64,000 nt of DNA, from NCBI RefSeq assembly GCF_014197915.1, contig NZ_JACIGK010000001.1, forward strand, positions 124,001-188,000. Reading direction: 5' to 3'. This document shows positions 42,260 through 51,540 of this stretch, piece after piece. The notes under the pieces are model-generated. The model was not told the origin of the DNA and did no database searches. It saw only the letters and a list, made by a program, of their open reading frames with translations. Each line of letters opens with the position of its first letter. The first letter of the stretch is position 1. Source of the DNA: Roseospira visakhapatnamensis (GTDB lineage: Bacteria; Pseudomonadota; Alphaproteobacteria; Rhodospirillales; Rhodospirillaceae). The translations under genes were made by a program, and so were the position numbers.

Positions 42260-42906
42260 GAGGACATCTCCGGCTGGTTGCGACCCGGACGCGGGTCGGG
42301 GGAAACGGATCGATCCGGGGCCTCGATCGTGGCCAAACGCGGATCCGGCCGAGGAACCGGCCGACGGATCAGATCCTCCTTCTACCCATTCATAGAAGGA
42401 AAAAAAAGAGGAGGTGGTTGTTGTGGATGCCGATGGATTTCGGGAATTCGCGATCGTCCCGAGGTTATCCCCGGCCACGACCGGCCGGGGACGCCGTGTC
42501 GGCATGGCGTGTCGCCGGTCTGTGGGCAGGTCCGGGATGATCCGGGAGGGGTCGGGCGAGTCCATCATGGCCGTCCCAGGAGTCGTGGGACGCGAAAACC
42601 CGGCCTGCCCATCGACCGGGGAAAGCGGGAGTCATGGGGATAACGACTCCCGGATCGCGCGCGCCGTCCCCAAAGTCCCCGGAACCGCTTCAGGGTTATT
42701 CCGGTGGGGACAGGCAGGGGGGTGACCGGACGGGCGAACCGGGGTAAAACCCGGGGTCCGTGACGAGGCCGTTCCTTGTCCCCAGGACCGCCCCGGTCAT
42801 GCACAGGGTTGTCCCCAGGACCAGGGTCCGACTCCGGGTCGATCCGTGGCGCATGGCGCGCGGGACCGCACCCATCGTGTTTCTCCGGCGAGCCCGAGGT
42901 GTGGTC
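42260..42906. other. Predicted chromosomal replication origin (oriC)
   Basis: 647-base divergent gap between hemE and the DUF299 gene, the position of oriC in Caulobacter, Rickettsia and other alphaproteobacteria. DnaA-box-like nonamers: TTATCCCCA on the minus strand at 42643-42635 (8/9 to TTATCCACA), TTATCCCCG at 42465, GCATCCACA (minus, 42430-42422), and TTGTCCCCA at 42776 and 42809, plus TGGGGACAG at 42705. An AT-rich purine tract with eight A residues next to a CCTTCTA/TAGAAGG hairpin (42378-42425) could be the unwinding element. No gene is supported within it. Confidence 0.7.
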
Positions 42907-43755
42907 GTGACCGAACACCATCTGCATCTGGTCTCCGACGCCACCGGGGAGACGATCAGCAGCGCGGTTCGGGCCTGCCTGGTGCAGTTCGACACCGTGC
43001 CGAAGGTCAACCAGCATCTCTGGTGGCTGGTGCGGACCCCGGGACAGGTGCGGCGCCTGATCGAGGGCATTCAGGCCCATCCGGGGGTGGTATTCTTCAC
43101 CCTTGTGGATCCGGAGATCCGCGTCGTCCTGGAAGATGCCTGCCGGGATCTGGGCGTGCCGGCGGTGCCGTTGCTTGATCCGGTCCTGCTGGCCCTGAAG
43201 CAGTACTTCCAGGCCGACTTTCGCAGTGATCCGGGTCGTCAGCACAATCTTGACGACGCGTACTTCCGCCGCATCGACGCCATCCACTACACCCTGGCCC
43301 ACGACGACGGCCAGCTGCTGGAGAAGCTTCACGACGCCGATGTCATTGTCCTGGGCGTCTCGCGCACATCCAAGACGCCGACCTGCATGTACCTGGCCAA
43401 CAAGGGATTCAAGGCGGTCAATATTCCGCTGGTGCCGGCTGTGCCGGTGCCGGATCAGGTGCTGGCCCTGGTCAGGGATCCGGCGACGGATGCCGGCACG
43501 GCACCCCTGATCGTGGGGTTGACGCGCGAGGCCCGCAGCCTGTCACAGTTGCGCCGAAACCGCTTACGCGTTATGCACGAGAGCGTGGATAGCATCTACG
43601 CAGACGAGGAACACGTGCGGGACGAGGTGGCCCGTGCCCGGCGTCTGTTCGCCCGTCATGGCTGGCCGGTGATCGACGTCACCCGCAAGTCCATCGAGGA
43701 AGTGGCGGCGGCCATCATCCAACGCATTCAACGTCATCAGGGAATGTCGTGGTGA
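42907..43755 (+). CDS. DUF299/PPSR family: pyruvate, water dikinase or PPDK regulatory kinase/pyrophosphorylase
   Basis: 282 residues. Members are bifunctional: ADP-dependent kinase and phosphate-dependent pyrophosphorylase acting on a Thr of phosphoenolpyruvate synthase or pyruvate phosphate dikinase. HHLHLVSDATGETISSAVRA is the N-terminal signature and VLGVSRTSKTPTCMYLAN is the P-loop; YKAVNIPLVP-like (FKAVNIPLVP) and the basic helix with SIYADEEHVRDEVARAR follow. GTG at 42907 gives the typical N-terminus; ATG at 42853 would add an unconserved basic lead. It is the first gene right of the predicted origin and overlaps maf by seven bases. Confidence 0.92.
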   Translation: MTEHHLHLVSDATGETISSAVRACLVQFDTVPKVNQHLWWLVRTPGQVRRLIEGIQAHPGVVFFTLVDPEIRVVLEDACRDLGVPAVPLLDPVLLALKQYFQADFRSDPGRQHNLDDAYFRRIDAIHYTLAHDDGQLLEKLHDADVIVLGVSRTSKTPTCMYLANKGFKAVNIPLVPAVPVPDQVLALVRDPATDAGTAPLIVGLTREARSLSQLRRNRLRVMHESVDSIYADEEHVRDEVARARRLFARHGWPVIDVTRKSIEEVAAAIIQRIQRHQGMSW

Positions 43756-44402
43756 CCGTATCCTACACAAGCCGCGTCGCGGTGCCCGCCGCCCCGAGCG
43801 CCCTGCCCCTTCTGCTGGCGTCGGCAAGCACCACACGCCGGGCCTTGCTGCTCGCGGCCGGTGTGCCGCTGGCGGGACATAGCGTGATGCCCATGGATGA
43901 AGGTGCCCTTCGCGACGATCTGCGGGCCGAGGGCGCCACCACCGAACAGGCGGCCGACCGCCTGGCGCTGGCCAAGGCGCAGATCGTGTCCAGCCGTTAT
44001 CCCGGGACCCTGGTGCTGGGCGCCGACCAGATTCTGGAAACCGCCGATGGCGCCTGGTTGGGGAAACCTGCCGATCGCGCGGCGGCGAAGACGCAGCTTG
44101 AGGCCCTTCGCGGGACCACCCATCGTCTGGTGTCGGCGGCCGTGCTGGTTCATGATGGCGAACCGGTCTGGCGCACGGTGAGCGACGCGCGCCTGACCAT
44201 GCGCCCGTTCACCGATGATTTTCTGGAGGCGTACCTGAATGCCACCAGCAAGGCGGTGACCCAGAGCGTCGGCGGATATCAGGTGGAAGGCATGGGTCTC
44301 CAGCTCTTTTCCCAACTTGACGGCGATTACTTCACCATCCTGGGCCTGCCCCTCATGGCGGTGCTGGAGGCCCTTCGCGCTCGTGGCGTGGTGCTCGCGT
44401 GA
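43749..44402 (+). CDS. maf: Maf-like nucleotide pyrophosphatase
   Basis: 217 residues. Maf/YceF-type house-cleaning enzymes hydrolyse non-canonical nucleoside triphosphates to monophosphates. LLLASASTTRRALLLAAG is the N-terminal motif with the Ser/Thr-Arg-Arg substrate loop, LVLGADQILE has the catalytic Asp, and GGYQVEGMGLQLFSQLDGDY closes the active site. The start is GTG at 43749, overlapping the DUF299 stop; a second GTG lies one codon on. It ends in a GTGA overlap with aroE. Base specificity (7-methyl-GTP or dTTP/UTP) is not determined from motifs visible here. Confidence 0.92.
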   Translation: MVTVSYTSRVAVPAAPSALPLLLASASTTRRALLLAAGVPLAGHSVMPMDEGALRDDLRAEGATTEQAADRLALAKAQIVSSRYPGTLVLGADQILETADGAWLGKPADRAAAKTQLEALRGTTHRLVSAAVLVHDGEPVWRTVSDARLTMRPFTDDFLEAYLNATSKAVTQSVGGYQVEGMGLQLFSQLDGDYFTILGLPLMAVLEALRARGVVLA

Positions 44403-45295
44403 GTCTGGCCGACTCCGTTCCCGCCAATGCCAACGGTGCGGGCGGGCCGCGCCTGCCCAGCGGCGCCGCCCGGGTGGCGGGCGTGATCGGCTGGCCGATC
44501 GGTCATTCGCGTTCGCCGCGTCTGCACGGGACCTGGCTGGCCTGGTACGGCATCGACGGCGCCTATGTGCCGCTGCCGACCCCGCCGGACAGGGCCGATG
44601 AAGCGTTGCGCGCCTTGCCCGCGCTCGGGCTGGTCGGGGCCAATGTCACGGTCCCGCACAAGGAACGGGCCTTTCGGGCTTGCGATACCCTGACCGACCG
44701 CGCCCGGCGCGTGGGTGCCGTCAATACCCTGTCGATCACCGAAATGGGTGGCCTTCACGGCGACAGCACCGATGGCTTCGGGTTCCTGGAAAACCTGCGG
44801 CACGGGGCGCCGGGCTGGGATGTGACCCGGGGTCCGGCGGTGGTGCTGGGCGCGGGCGGCGCGGCGCGGGCGGTCTGCGCGGCGCTGCTGGAGGCCGGCG
44901 CGCCGGCGGTGCGCGTGCTCAATCGCACCGTGGCCCGGGCCGAGACCCTGGTGGCCGACCTCGACGAGGGCGGTGTCATGACCGTGGCGCCCCTGGCGGA
45001 CGCGGCGGCGGCGCTGATCGATGCCGCGCTGCTGGTGAACACGACGTCCTTGGGCATGGTGGGCCAGCCGTCCCTGGTCCTGGATCTGGCTCCGCTGCCC
45101 CCCGACGCGCTGGTCAATGATCTGGTGTACGCGCCCCTGGAGACTCCCTTGCTGGCCGCCGCGCGGGCGCGCGGCAACGGCGTGGTGGATGGCCTCGGCA
45201 TGCTGTTGCATCAGGGCCGGCCAGGCTTCCAGGCGTGGTTCGGCGTCGACCCGGAGGTGACCCCGGCGCTGCGCCGCGCGGTTCTGGATGACTGA
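44399..45295 (+). CDS. aroE: Shikimate dehydrogenase
   Basis: 298 residues. It reduces 3-dehydroshikimate to shikimate with NADPH in aromatic amino acid synthesis. GVIGWPIGHSRSPRLHGTWL is the substrate-binding signature; VTVPHKERAFRACD contains the catalytic Lys; the NADP site is VVLGAGGAARAVCAALLEAG; NTTSLGMVG and a C-terminal DGLGMLLHQGRPGF follow. The first 25 residues before GVIGWP are an Asn/Ala/Gly-rich extension. The start is GTG in a GTGA overlap with maf, so translation is coupled. Confidence 0.95.
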   Translation: MSLADSVPANANGAGGPRLPSGAARVAGVIGWPIGHSRSPRLHGTWLAWYGIDGAYVPLPTPPDRADEALRALPALGLVGANVTVPHKERAFRACDTLTDRARRVGAVNTLSITEMGGLHGDSTDGFGFLENLRHGAPGWDVTRGPAVVLGAGGAARAVCAALLEAGAPAVRVLNRTVARAETLVADLDEGGVMTVAPLADAAAALIDAALLVNTTSLGMVGQPSLVLDLAPLPPDALVNDLVYAPLETPLLAAARARGNGVVDGLGMLLHQGRPGFQAWFGVDPEVTPALRRAVLDD

Positions 45296-45353
45296 ACGGA
45301 CGTTGGTCACGACCCGGCGTCGGGCCCGGGGCGCACGCCTCGGCGGCCGGCGC

Positions 45354-45971
45354 ATGACGGTCCTCGGCCTGACGGGTTCCATCGGCATGGGAAAGTCGAC
45401 GGCCGCCCGCATGATGCGCGGGCTGGGCGTGCCGTGCCATGACGCCGACGCCACGGTGCACGCCTTGCTGGGACCAGGCGGCGGCGCGGTGGCCGCCGTC
45501 GCGGCGGCGTTTCCCGGCGTGGTCCACAACGGCGCGGTGGACCGCGCGGCGCTGGGCACGCGGGTGTTCGGCGACGACGCGGCCTTGAAACGGCTGGAAG
45601 CGATCCTGCATCCTCGGGTGCGCGCGGCCGAGCGGGCCTTTCTCCGCCGCCAAGCCTTGGCACGCCGGCGGCTGGTGGTGCTGGACGTGCCCCTGCTGTT
45701 CGAGACCGGGGGCGAGCACCGGTGCGACCTCGTCCTGCTGGTCACGGCGCCGGCCTTCCTTCAGGCCCAGCGGGTATTGCGCCGTCCCGGCATGACGCCA
45801 GAGCGGCTGGCCCGGATCCGGGCGAAGCAGATGCCGGAGGCGGACAAGCGCCGCCGCGCCGATCGGACGGTCAACACCGGCCTGGGCATGGCGCCGGCCT
45901 ATCGGCGGGTGCGCGCGCTGGTCGATTACCTGCGGGCCGCGCCGGCCGGCCCCATGACGAGGACCTCATGA
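45354..45971 (+). CDS. coaE: Dephospho-CoA kinase
   Basis: 205 residues from ATG at 45354. It phosphorylates dephospho-CoA in the final step of CoA synthesis. P-loop [34 protein letters not shown] is the conserved DAD region; [21 protein letters not shown] and a lid with [17 protein letters not shown] follow, ending in [12 protein letters not shown] at 45288 overlaps the aroE stop and would add a basic 22-residue lead absent from the family; translational coupling makes it a real alternative. It ends in an ATGA overlap with dnaQ, the conserved aroE-coaE-dnaQ order. Confidence 0.93.
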   Translation: MTVLGLTGSIGMGKSTAARMMRGLGVPCHDADATVHALLGPGGGAVAAVAAAFPGVVHNGAVDRAALGTRVFGDDAALKRLEAILHPRVRAAERAFLRRQALARRRLVVLDVPLLFETGGEHRCDLVLLVTAPAFLQAQRVLRRPGMTPERLARIRAKQMPEADKRRRADRTVNTGLGMAPAYRRVRALVDYLRAAPAGPMTRTS

Positions 45972-46681
45972 TTCGCGAAATCGTGCTGGATACGGAGACC
46001 ACGGGCTTCGACCCGGACCAGGGCGACCGCATCGTGGAAATCGGTGCGCTGGAGCTGCTCAACCACGTGGCCACCGGCCGGACCTATCACGTCTACCTGA
46101 ACCCGGAACGGGACATGCCGGAGGGCGCCTACCGGGTTCACGGCCTGTCCAGTGCCTTCCTGGCGGACAAGCCGCTGTTTCACGAGGTGGTGGACGCTTT
46201 CCTGACCTTCATCGCCGACTCGGCGCTGGTCATTCACAACGCCGCCTTCGACATGAAGTTCCTGAATGCGGAACTGGCCCGCATCGACCGCCCGCCCCTG
46301 TCCATGGACCGGGCCATCGACACCGTGACCATGGCCCGGCGGAAGTTCCCGGGGGCGCCGGCCAGCCTGGACGCGTTGTGCCGACGGTTCGCCATCGACA
46401 ACGCCCATCGCGCCCTGCATGGGGCGCTGCTCGACAGCGAATTGCTGGCCGAGGTCTATCTGGAGCTGATGGGGGGACGCGAGCCGGGACTGGGACTCAT
46501 GAAGACCGGCGCGGCGCGGCGCGGCGCGGACCCGGATGATCCTGGAGGAGCGGACGGCGCCCTGCCGTCGGCGGCCACGCGACCCCGGCGGTCGCCGCGC
46601 CCGCATCAGGAAAGCGCGGCGGAACGGGACGCCCACGGGGTGTTCCTGACGCGCCTCAAGGACCCGATCTGGTTGCGTTGA
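45968..46681 (+). CDS. dnaQ: DNA polymerase III epsilon subunit (proofreading exonuclease)
   Basis: 237 residues. The 3'-5' exonuclease of the replicative polymerase. DEDDh motifs: Exo [12 protein letters not shown], Exo [13 protein letters not shown], Exo [20 protein letters not shown] with His and Asp in place. The C-terminal segment beyond residue 180 is a charged linker ending in DPIWLR; the polymerase-binding tail is short. It overlaps coaE (ATGA) and is the last gene of the DUF299-maf-aroE-coaE-dnaQ run right of the predicted origin, the same order as in many alphaproteobacteria. Confidence 0.95.
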   Translation: MIREIVLDTETTGFDPDQGDRIVEIGALELLNHVATGRTYHVYLNPERDMPEGAYRVHGLSSAFLADKPLFHEVVDAFLTFIADSALVIHNAAFDMKFLNAELARIDRPPLSMDRAIDTVTMARRKFPGAPASLDALCRRFAIDNAHRALHGALLDSELLAEVYLELMGGREPGLGLMKTGAARRGADPDDPGGADGALPSAATRPRRSPRPHQESAAERDAHGVFLTRLKDPIWLR

Positions 46682-46723
46682 CCCGACAGGGCCCCGCCGA
46701 TCCCTGCATGACGGATGCGCGCA

Positions 46724-46743
46724 TGATCACACGCACGTGATCA
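46724..46743. repeat. Inverted repeat between dnaQ and the ferredoxin gene
   Basis: TGATCAC and GTGATCA flank a six-base loop in the 187-base gap between two convergent genes. It could act as a bidirectional 3'-end hairpin, though no T-run follows on either strand. Confidence 0.45.
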
Positions 46744-46868
46744 CCGGGACATGACCACAGGGGGCATCGGTGAACGGTGGCCCGACGAACGGGGGTCGCC
46801 GGGCCGGCCACCGACTCCAGCGGTCCAGGACATGGGCCGCCGGATATCCTGACACGGACCGTCCGGGC

Positions 46869-47571
<703 letters not shown>

Positions 47572-49290
47572 ATGGCGCATACTTCGGTCTCCATCGCCCT
47601 GACAGGCAGTGGCGGTGCGGGCGTGATGACGGCGGGACAGAGTCTTCTGGACGCCGCCGCCAAGGCGGGATTCTACGGCCTCATGGGGCGGACCCTGGGC
47701 CCCCAGATCCGGGGTGGCGAGTCGGCCGCCCTGCTGCGCCTGGGCACGCACCCGGTGCAGGGCACGGATGACGGTTACGACATCATCGTCGCCTTCGACT
47801 GGGGGAACTTCGCCCGGTTCCACGACGAAATGCCGCTCAATCCGGGCAGCGTGGTGATCGCCGATCCCCACAACGGCGCCGTGCCCGACGTGCTGGCGCC
47901 CAGCAATCCCCACGTGGTGATGGTGCCGTTCCACGACCTGGCGAAGGGCATTCAGGGCGGGCGCGTCAACATGGTCGGCCTGGGCCTGATCGCCGCGCTG
48001 ATCGGGCTCGATCAGGCGTTCCTGATCGAGCGCCTGTCGCGCCAGCTCGCGGGCAAGGGTGCCGAGGCGCTGGCCGCCAGTAAGGCCGGCCTGGAGGCCG
48101 GCGCCGGGGCCGCCGCCGCCATCACCGGTGTCGCGCCCCTGTCGGCGCCGGACCCGGCGCGCGGCGAGCGCTGGTCGCTGACCGGCAACGAGGCCGCCGG
48201 CCTGGGCGCCATCCAGGGGGGCGTGCGCTTCTGCGCCGCCTATCCCATCACCCCGGCCACCGACGTCCTGGAATGGCTGGCCCCCAACCTGCCCAAGGTG
48301 GGCGGCATGCTGGTCCAGTGCGAGGATGAACTGGCCTCCATCAACATGCTGCTGGGGGCCAGCTTCGGCGGCACGCCCTCGGTGACGGCCACGTCCGGCC
48401 CCGGCCTGGCGCTGATGACCGAGAGCCTGGGTCTGGCCGTGGCCTCGGAGACGCCGCTGGTGGTGGTCAACGTGCAGCGCGGCGGGCCGTCCACCGGCAT
48501 CCCCACCAAGTCGGAACAGTCGGACCTGAACATCGCCGTGCATGGCCTGCATGGCGACGCGCCGCATGTGGTGACCGCGCCCCTGTCCATCGGCGACTGC
48601 CTGTTCACCACCCAGTGGAGCGTCTATCTGGCCGAAAGCCTTCAGACGCCGGTGATCGTGCTGTCCGATCAGGTGTTGGGCCAGTCGCGGGCCATCATCG
48701 ATCGCCCGGCGGACATCGCCTTCATCGGCCGCCGCCGGGTGCCGGAAACACTGGACGCCAGCTACCGCCGCTACGAGCTGACCGCCGACGGCATCTCCCC
48801 CATGGCCCTGCCGGGCATGGAGGGCGCCTCCTACACGGCCGAGGGGCTGGAGCACAACCCGTTCGGCCATCCCTCGACCCAGACCAACTTCCACGAGGAA
48901 CAGCTCGCCAAGCGCCGCCGCAAGGTGGAGGGCTTCGACTACGGCGATCCCTGGGCGATGACCGCCGGAGACCCGGACGCCGACATCGTCGTGCTCACCT
49001 GGGGCTCGTCCACCGAGCCCGCGCGCGAGGCGATGGAACGCGTCCGCGCCGAGGGCCGGCGTGTCCGTCTGGTGGCGGCCCGCCTGATCGCGCCGGTTCC
49101 GGTGGACCGGTTGACCGCCGCCCTGGAGGGGGCCCGCCATGTCGTGGTGGTGGAGCAGAACCACAGCGGCCAGTACTGCAACCTGCTGCGCGCTCACATG
49201 GACCTGCCCGGCACCGTGCATCCTCTGCATCGCCCCGGCCCGCTGCCCCTGCGGCCCGGGGAAATCGTCGACCACCTTCGCGGCCTGTAG
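47572..49290 (+). CDS. korA: 2-oxoacid:acceptor oxidoreductase, fused gamma-alpha subunit
   Basis: 572 residues. N-terminal gamma domain (SIALTGSGGAGVMTAGQSLL; GPQIRGGESAALLRLG) joined to the alpha domain with YPITPATDVLEWLA, GASFGGTPSVTATSGPGLALM and NVQRGGPSTGIPTKSEQSDL, the substrate-binding signatures of the KOR/OFOR family. With KorB it converts a 2-oxoacid and CoA to acyl-CoA, CO2 and reduced ferredoxin, or the reverse; 2-oxoglutarate is likely but not proven. GGAAGGA lies five bases before the ATG. korB begins 12 bases after its stop. No ferredoxin domain is fused; a separate ferredoxin gene is divergent upstream. Confidence 0.92.
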   Translation: MAHTSVSIALTGSGGAGVMTAGQSLLDAAAKAGFYGLMGRTLGPQIRGGESAALLRLGTHPVQGTDDGYDIIVAFDWGNFARFHDEMPLNPGSVVIADPHNGAVPDVLAPSNPHVVMVPFHDLAKGIQGGRVNMVGLGLIAALIGLDQAFLIERLSRQLAGKGAEALAASKAGLEAGAGAAAAITGVAPLSAPDPARGERWSLTGNEAAGLGAIQGGVRFCAAYPITPATDVLEWLAPNLPKVGGMLVQCEDELASINMLLGASFGGTPSVTATSGPGLALMTESLGLAVASETPLVVVNVQRGGPSTGIPTKSEQSDLNIAVHGLHGDAPHVVTAPLSIGDCLFTTQWSVYLAESLQTPVIVLSDQVLGQSRAIIDRPADIAFIGRRRVPETLDASYRRYELTADGISPMALPGMEGASYTAEGLEHNPFGHPSTQTNFHEEQLAKRRRKVEGFDYGDPWAMTAGDPDADIVVLTWGSSTEPAREAMERVRAEGRRVRLVAARLIAPVPVDRLTAALEGARHVVVVEQNHSGQYCNLLRAHMDLPGTVHPLHRPGPLPLRPGEIVDHLRGL

Positions 49291-49302
49291 GGAGCGCGCG
49301 TC

Positions 49303-50142
49303 ATGGATGTCCCCCTGGAAGAGACCCCCGTCTACAAGGTCAAGAGCTACAAGTCCGACCTGAAGCCGATCTGGTGCCCGGGGTGCGGCGACTTCTCGGT
49401 GTTGTCGGCCATCATGCGGGCGCTGACCGAATTGCAGCTGCCGCCCCACCAGGTCTCGTTGGTGTCGGGCATCGGATGCTCGTCTCGATTGCCGGCCTAT
49501 TCCACCCTCTACGGCTTCCACAGCGTGCATGGCCGCGCCCTGCCGGTGGCGAGCGGCCTGAAGCTCAGCCGCCCCGATCTCACCGTTCTGGCGGTGGGCG
49601 GCGACGGCGACGGCTTCTCCATCGGCGGCAACCACTTCATCCATGCCTGCCGGCGCAACGTGGACATGACCTATATCGTCATGGACAACAGCGTCTACGG
49701 CATGACCAAGGGCCAGGCATCGCCCACCACGGATCCGGAGTGGCCGGGATCCAAGCTGACGCCGGACGGCCCGGGAGTGGCCGCGTTCAAGCCGCTGGAG
49801 ATGGCCCTGTCGGCGGGCGCGACCTTCATTGCCCGGGCCTTTTCGGGCGATCCGCTGGAGGTGGCCCGCCAGATCTGCGAGGGCATCCAGCACCCCGGGT
49901 TCTCGTTCGTGCACGTCCTCAGCCCCTGCGTCACCTACCGTCCGGAACAGAAGACGTGGCGCGAGCGGGTCCACGAGGGCTTTCCCGAGCCCACGGATGA
50001 TCGCCGCGAGGCGTTCTTGCGTCTGCTGGACGACGACGCCTTCTCGACCGGCATTCTCTACAAGGGCCGGACCGGGGCCTTCCAGCCGCACGCCGAGGCG
50101 ACCACCCGGGCGGTGGCGCTGGGCGATCAGTTCGTGATCTGA
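49303..50142 (+). CDS. korB: 2-oxoacid:acceptor oxidoreductase, beta subunit (TPP-binding)
   Basis: 279 residues. The thiamine diphosphate and [4Fe-4S] subunit. WCPGCGDFSVLSAIM and GIGCSSRLPAYSTLY supply the conserved cysteines; VGGDGDGFSIGGNHFIHACRR is the TPP/Mg motif (GDG...N); YIVMDNSVYGMTKGQASPTT follows. A C-terminal extension of about 60 residues ends the protein. GGGAGCG stands before the ATG. It is co-transcribed with korA and is followed 53 bases on by the ferritin-like gene. Confidence 0.93.
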   Translation: MDVPLEETPVYKVKSYKSDLKPIWCPGCGDFSVLSAIMRALTELQLPPHQVSLVSGIGCSSRLPAYSTLYGFHSVHGRALPVASGLKLSRPDLTVLAVGGDGDGFSIGGNHFIHACRRNVDMTYIVMDNSVYGMTKGQASPTTDPEWPGSKLTPDGPGVAAFKPLEMALSAGATFIARAFSGDPLEVARQICEGIQHPGFSFVHVLSPCVTYRPEQKTWRERVHEGFPEPTDDRREAFLRLLDDDAFSTGILYKGRTGAFQPHAEATTRAVALGDQFVI

Positions 50143-50195
50143 TCCCCGGCCGGAGGACACCCGCCGGGCATCGAGACAGGAAAGGGACGACGGGG

Positions 50196-50699
50196 ATGGA
50201 GACGGTGGAGGAGTTCCTGGCGCACGCCGTGGCCCTGGAGGAGGACTCGGCGGTGCGCTTCGACGACATGGCCGATGCCCTGGAGGTGCACCAGAACGAC
50301 GAGGTCACCGGACTGTTCCGCCGCATGGCCCACTTCTCGCGCCTGCATCTGGCCGAGGCGCAGAAGATGGCCGAGGGTCTGGACCTGCCGCACTTCAAGC
50401 CCTGGGAATACAAGTGGCCGGACGCGGAGGCGCCGGAAACGCCCGAGATGGACGCCACCCACTACCTGATGACACCGCACCACGCGCTAACCCTGGCGCT
50501 GGACAGCGAGAAACGGGGGCATGCCTTCTACGCCGATCTGGCGGCCAACAACGGTAACGACCGGATCCGGGAACTGGCGATGGAGTTCGCGGAGGAAGAG
50601 GCCGAGCATGTAGCCTTGCTGGAAACCATGCTGGCCAAGTATCCCCTGCCGCCCGGGGACTGGGACGAGGACATGGACCCGCCGGTGGCCGTGGATTGA
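50196..50699 (+). CDS. Ferritin-like/rubrerythrin-domain protein
   Basis: 167 residues, all helical. Two half-repeats carry carboxylate motifs of a di-iron four-helix bundle: ALEEDSAVRFDDMAD and MAHFSRLHLAEAQKM in the first, ALDSEKRGHAFYADLA and EFAEEEAEHVALLE in the second (ExxH). No C-terminal rubredoxin CxxC domain, so it is not a full rubrerythrin. Such proteins serve in peroxide or oxygen protection. GGAAAGGGACGACGGGG precedes the ATG. It lies 53 bases after korB; protection of the oxygen-sensitive oxidoreductase is a reasonable guess. Confidence 0.82.
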   Translation: METVEEFLAHAVALEEDSAVRFDDMADALEVHQNDEVTGLFRRMAHFSRLHLAEAQKMAEGLDLPHFKPWEYKWPDAEAPETPEMDATHYLMTPHHALTLALDSEKRGHAFYADLAANNGNDRIRELAMEFAEEEAEHVALLETMLAKYPLPPGDWDEDMDPPVAVD

Positions 50700-50728
50700 G
50701 GTGAGGGCGGCGGTCGCCGCCCGCGTCG

Positions 50729-51364
50729 CTACAGCTGCGCCCGCAGCCCCTGGACGATGGACCCCAGACCCATGAGGCCCAGCACCGCCGCCACGGTCAA
50801 GCCGATGCCGGTGGAGACCGACGGGATGCGCACCAGCACGCGGATGGCCCGGCCCAGGCTGGCGTAGATCAGGAACACGCCCGCCGCGACGGCCGCCAGG
50901 GCCACGGTCAGGGCCAAACCCAGGGCCATGGAACTGCCCTCCCGGGGGATGATCTGCGGGAACAGGGCCACGAAAAAGACGATGGCCTTGGGGTTCATCA
51001 GGGTGACGACGAACACGTCCACGAAACCCCGCGCGCGCAGCGTGGCGGCCTGTCCCAGCGAGGACTCCAGGGCGCGGAACGGGTTGTGACGGGCCAGATC
51101 CACCCCCAGCCATACCAGATAGCCGCCGCCCAGCACCAGCATGACCCGGAACAGCGTGTCATAGGTGTCCATCACCACGCCCACCAGGGCGAAGGAGGCC
51201 AGCGCCTGAAGCACGGATGCCGCCACGTTGCCGGCGGCGGCGGGCAGGGCCCGCGCCACCCCGTGGCGGGCGCCGGTGGCCAGGGCCAACACGGTGGTCG
51301 GGCCGGGAATCAGGCCCACCGCCAGGATGGTCAGGCAGTAGGTGGCCCATTGCTGCGTGGTCAT
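50729..51364 (-). CDS. LysE family exporter
   Basis: 211 residues with about six hydrophobic helices. The N-terminal GLIPGPTTVLALATGARHG is the conserved LysE/RhtB motif; GGGYLVWLGVDLARHNP and FVVTLMNPKAIVFFVALFPQII follow, the last being the second family signature. It is an inner-membrane exporter of amino acids or related solutes; the substrate cannot be told. It is divergent from mnmE (176 bases) and convergent with the ferritin-like gene (29 bases). Confidence 0.93.
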   Translation of the reverse strand: MTTQQWATYCLTILAVGLIPGPTTVLALATGARHGVARALPAAAGNVAASVLQALASFALVGVVMDTYDTLFRVMLVLGGGYLVWLGVDLARHNPFRALESSLGQAATLRARGFVDVFVVTLMNPKAIVFFVALFPQIIPREGSSMALGLALTVALAAVAAGVFLIYASLGRAIRVLVRIPSVSTGIGLTVAAVLGLMGLGSIVQGLRAQL

Positions 51365-51540
51365 CGGGCATCGGGTCCCTGTGGGTGCACGATCAGGCTT
51401 CCATACTAGGAAGATCCCTGGGGGTTCACGATTAAAAAGTGTTCACGTCGGCCAGGCCCTCGGAACCGGCGTCGCTCCCGCCCGTGCCGGCTCCGTTTTC
51501 CGTCTTGACCGATCCCCTCGGCGGCGACCACACCTCGGCT

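Noticed and set aside
42378-42408. Terminator made of CCTTCTA/TAGAAGG hairpin with A8 tract
   Set aside because: The A-run is on the wrong side for either flanking gene (both transcribed outward); better read as part of the origin's AT-rich element.
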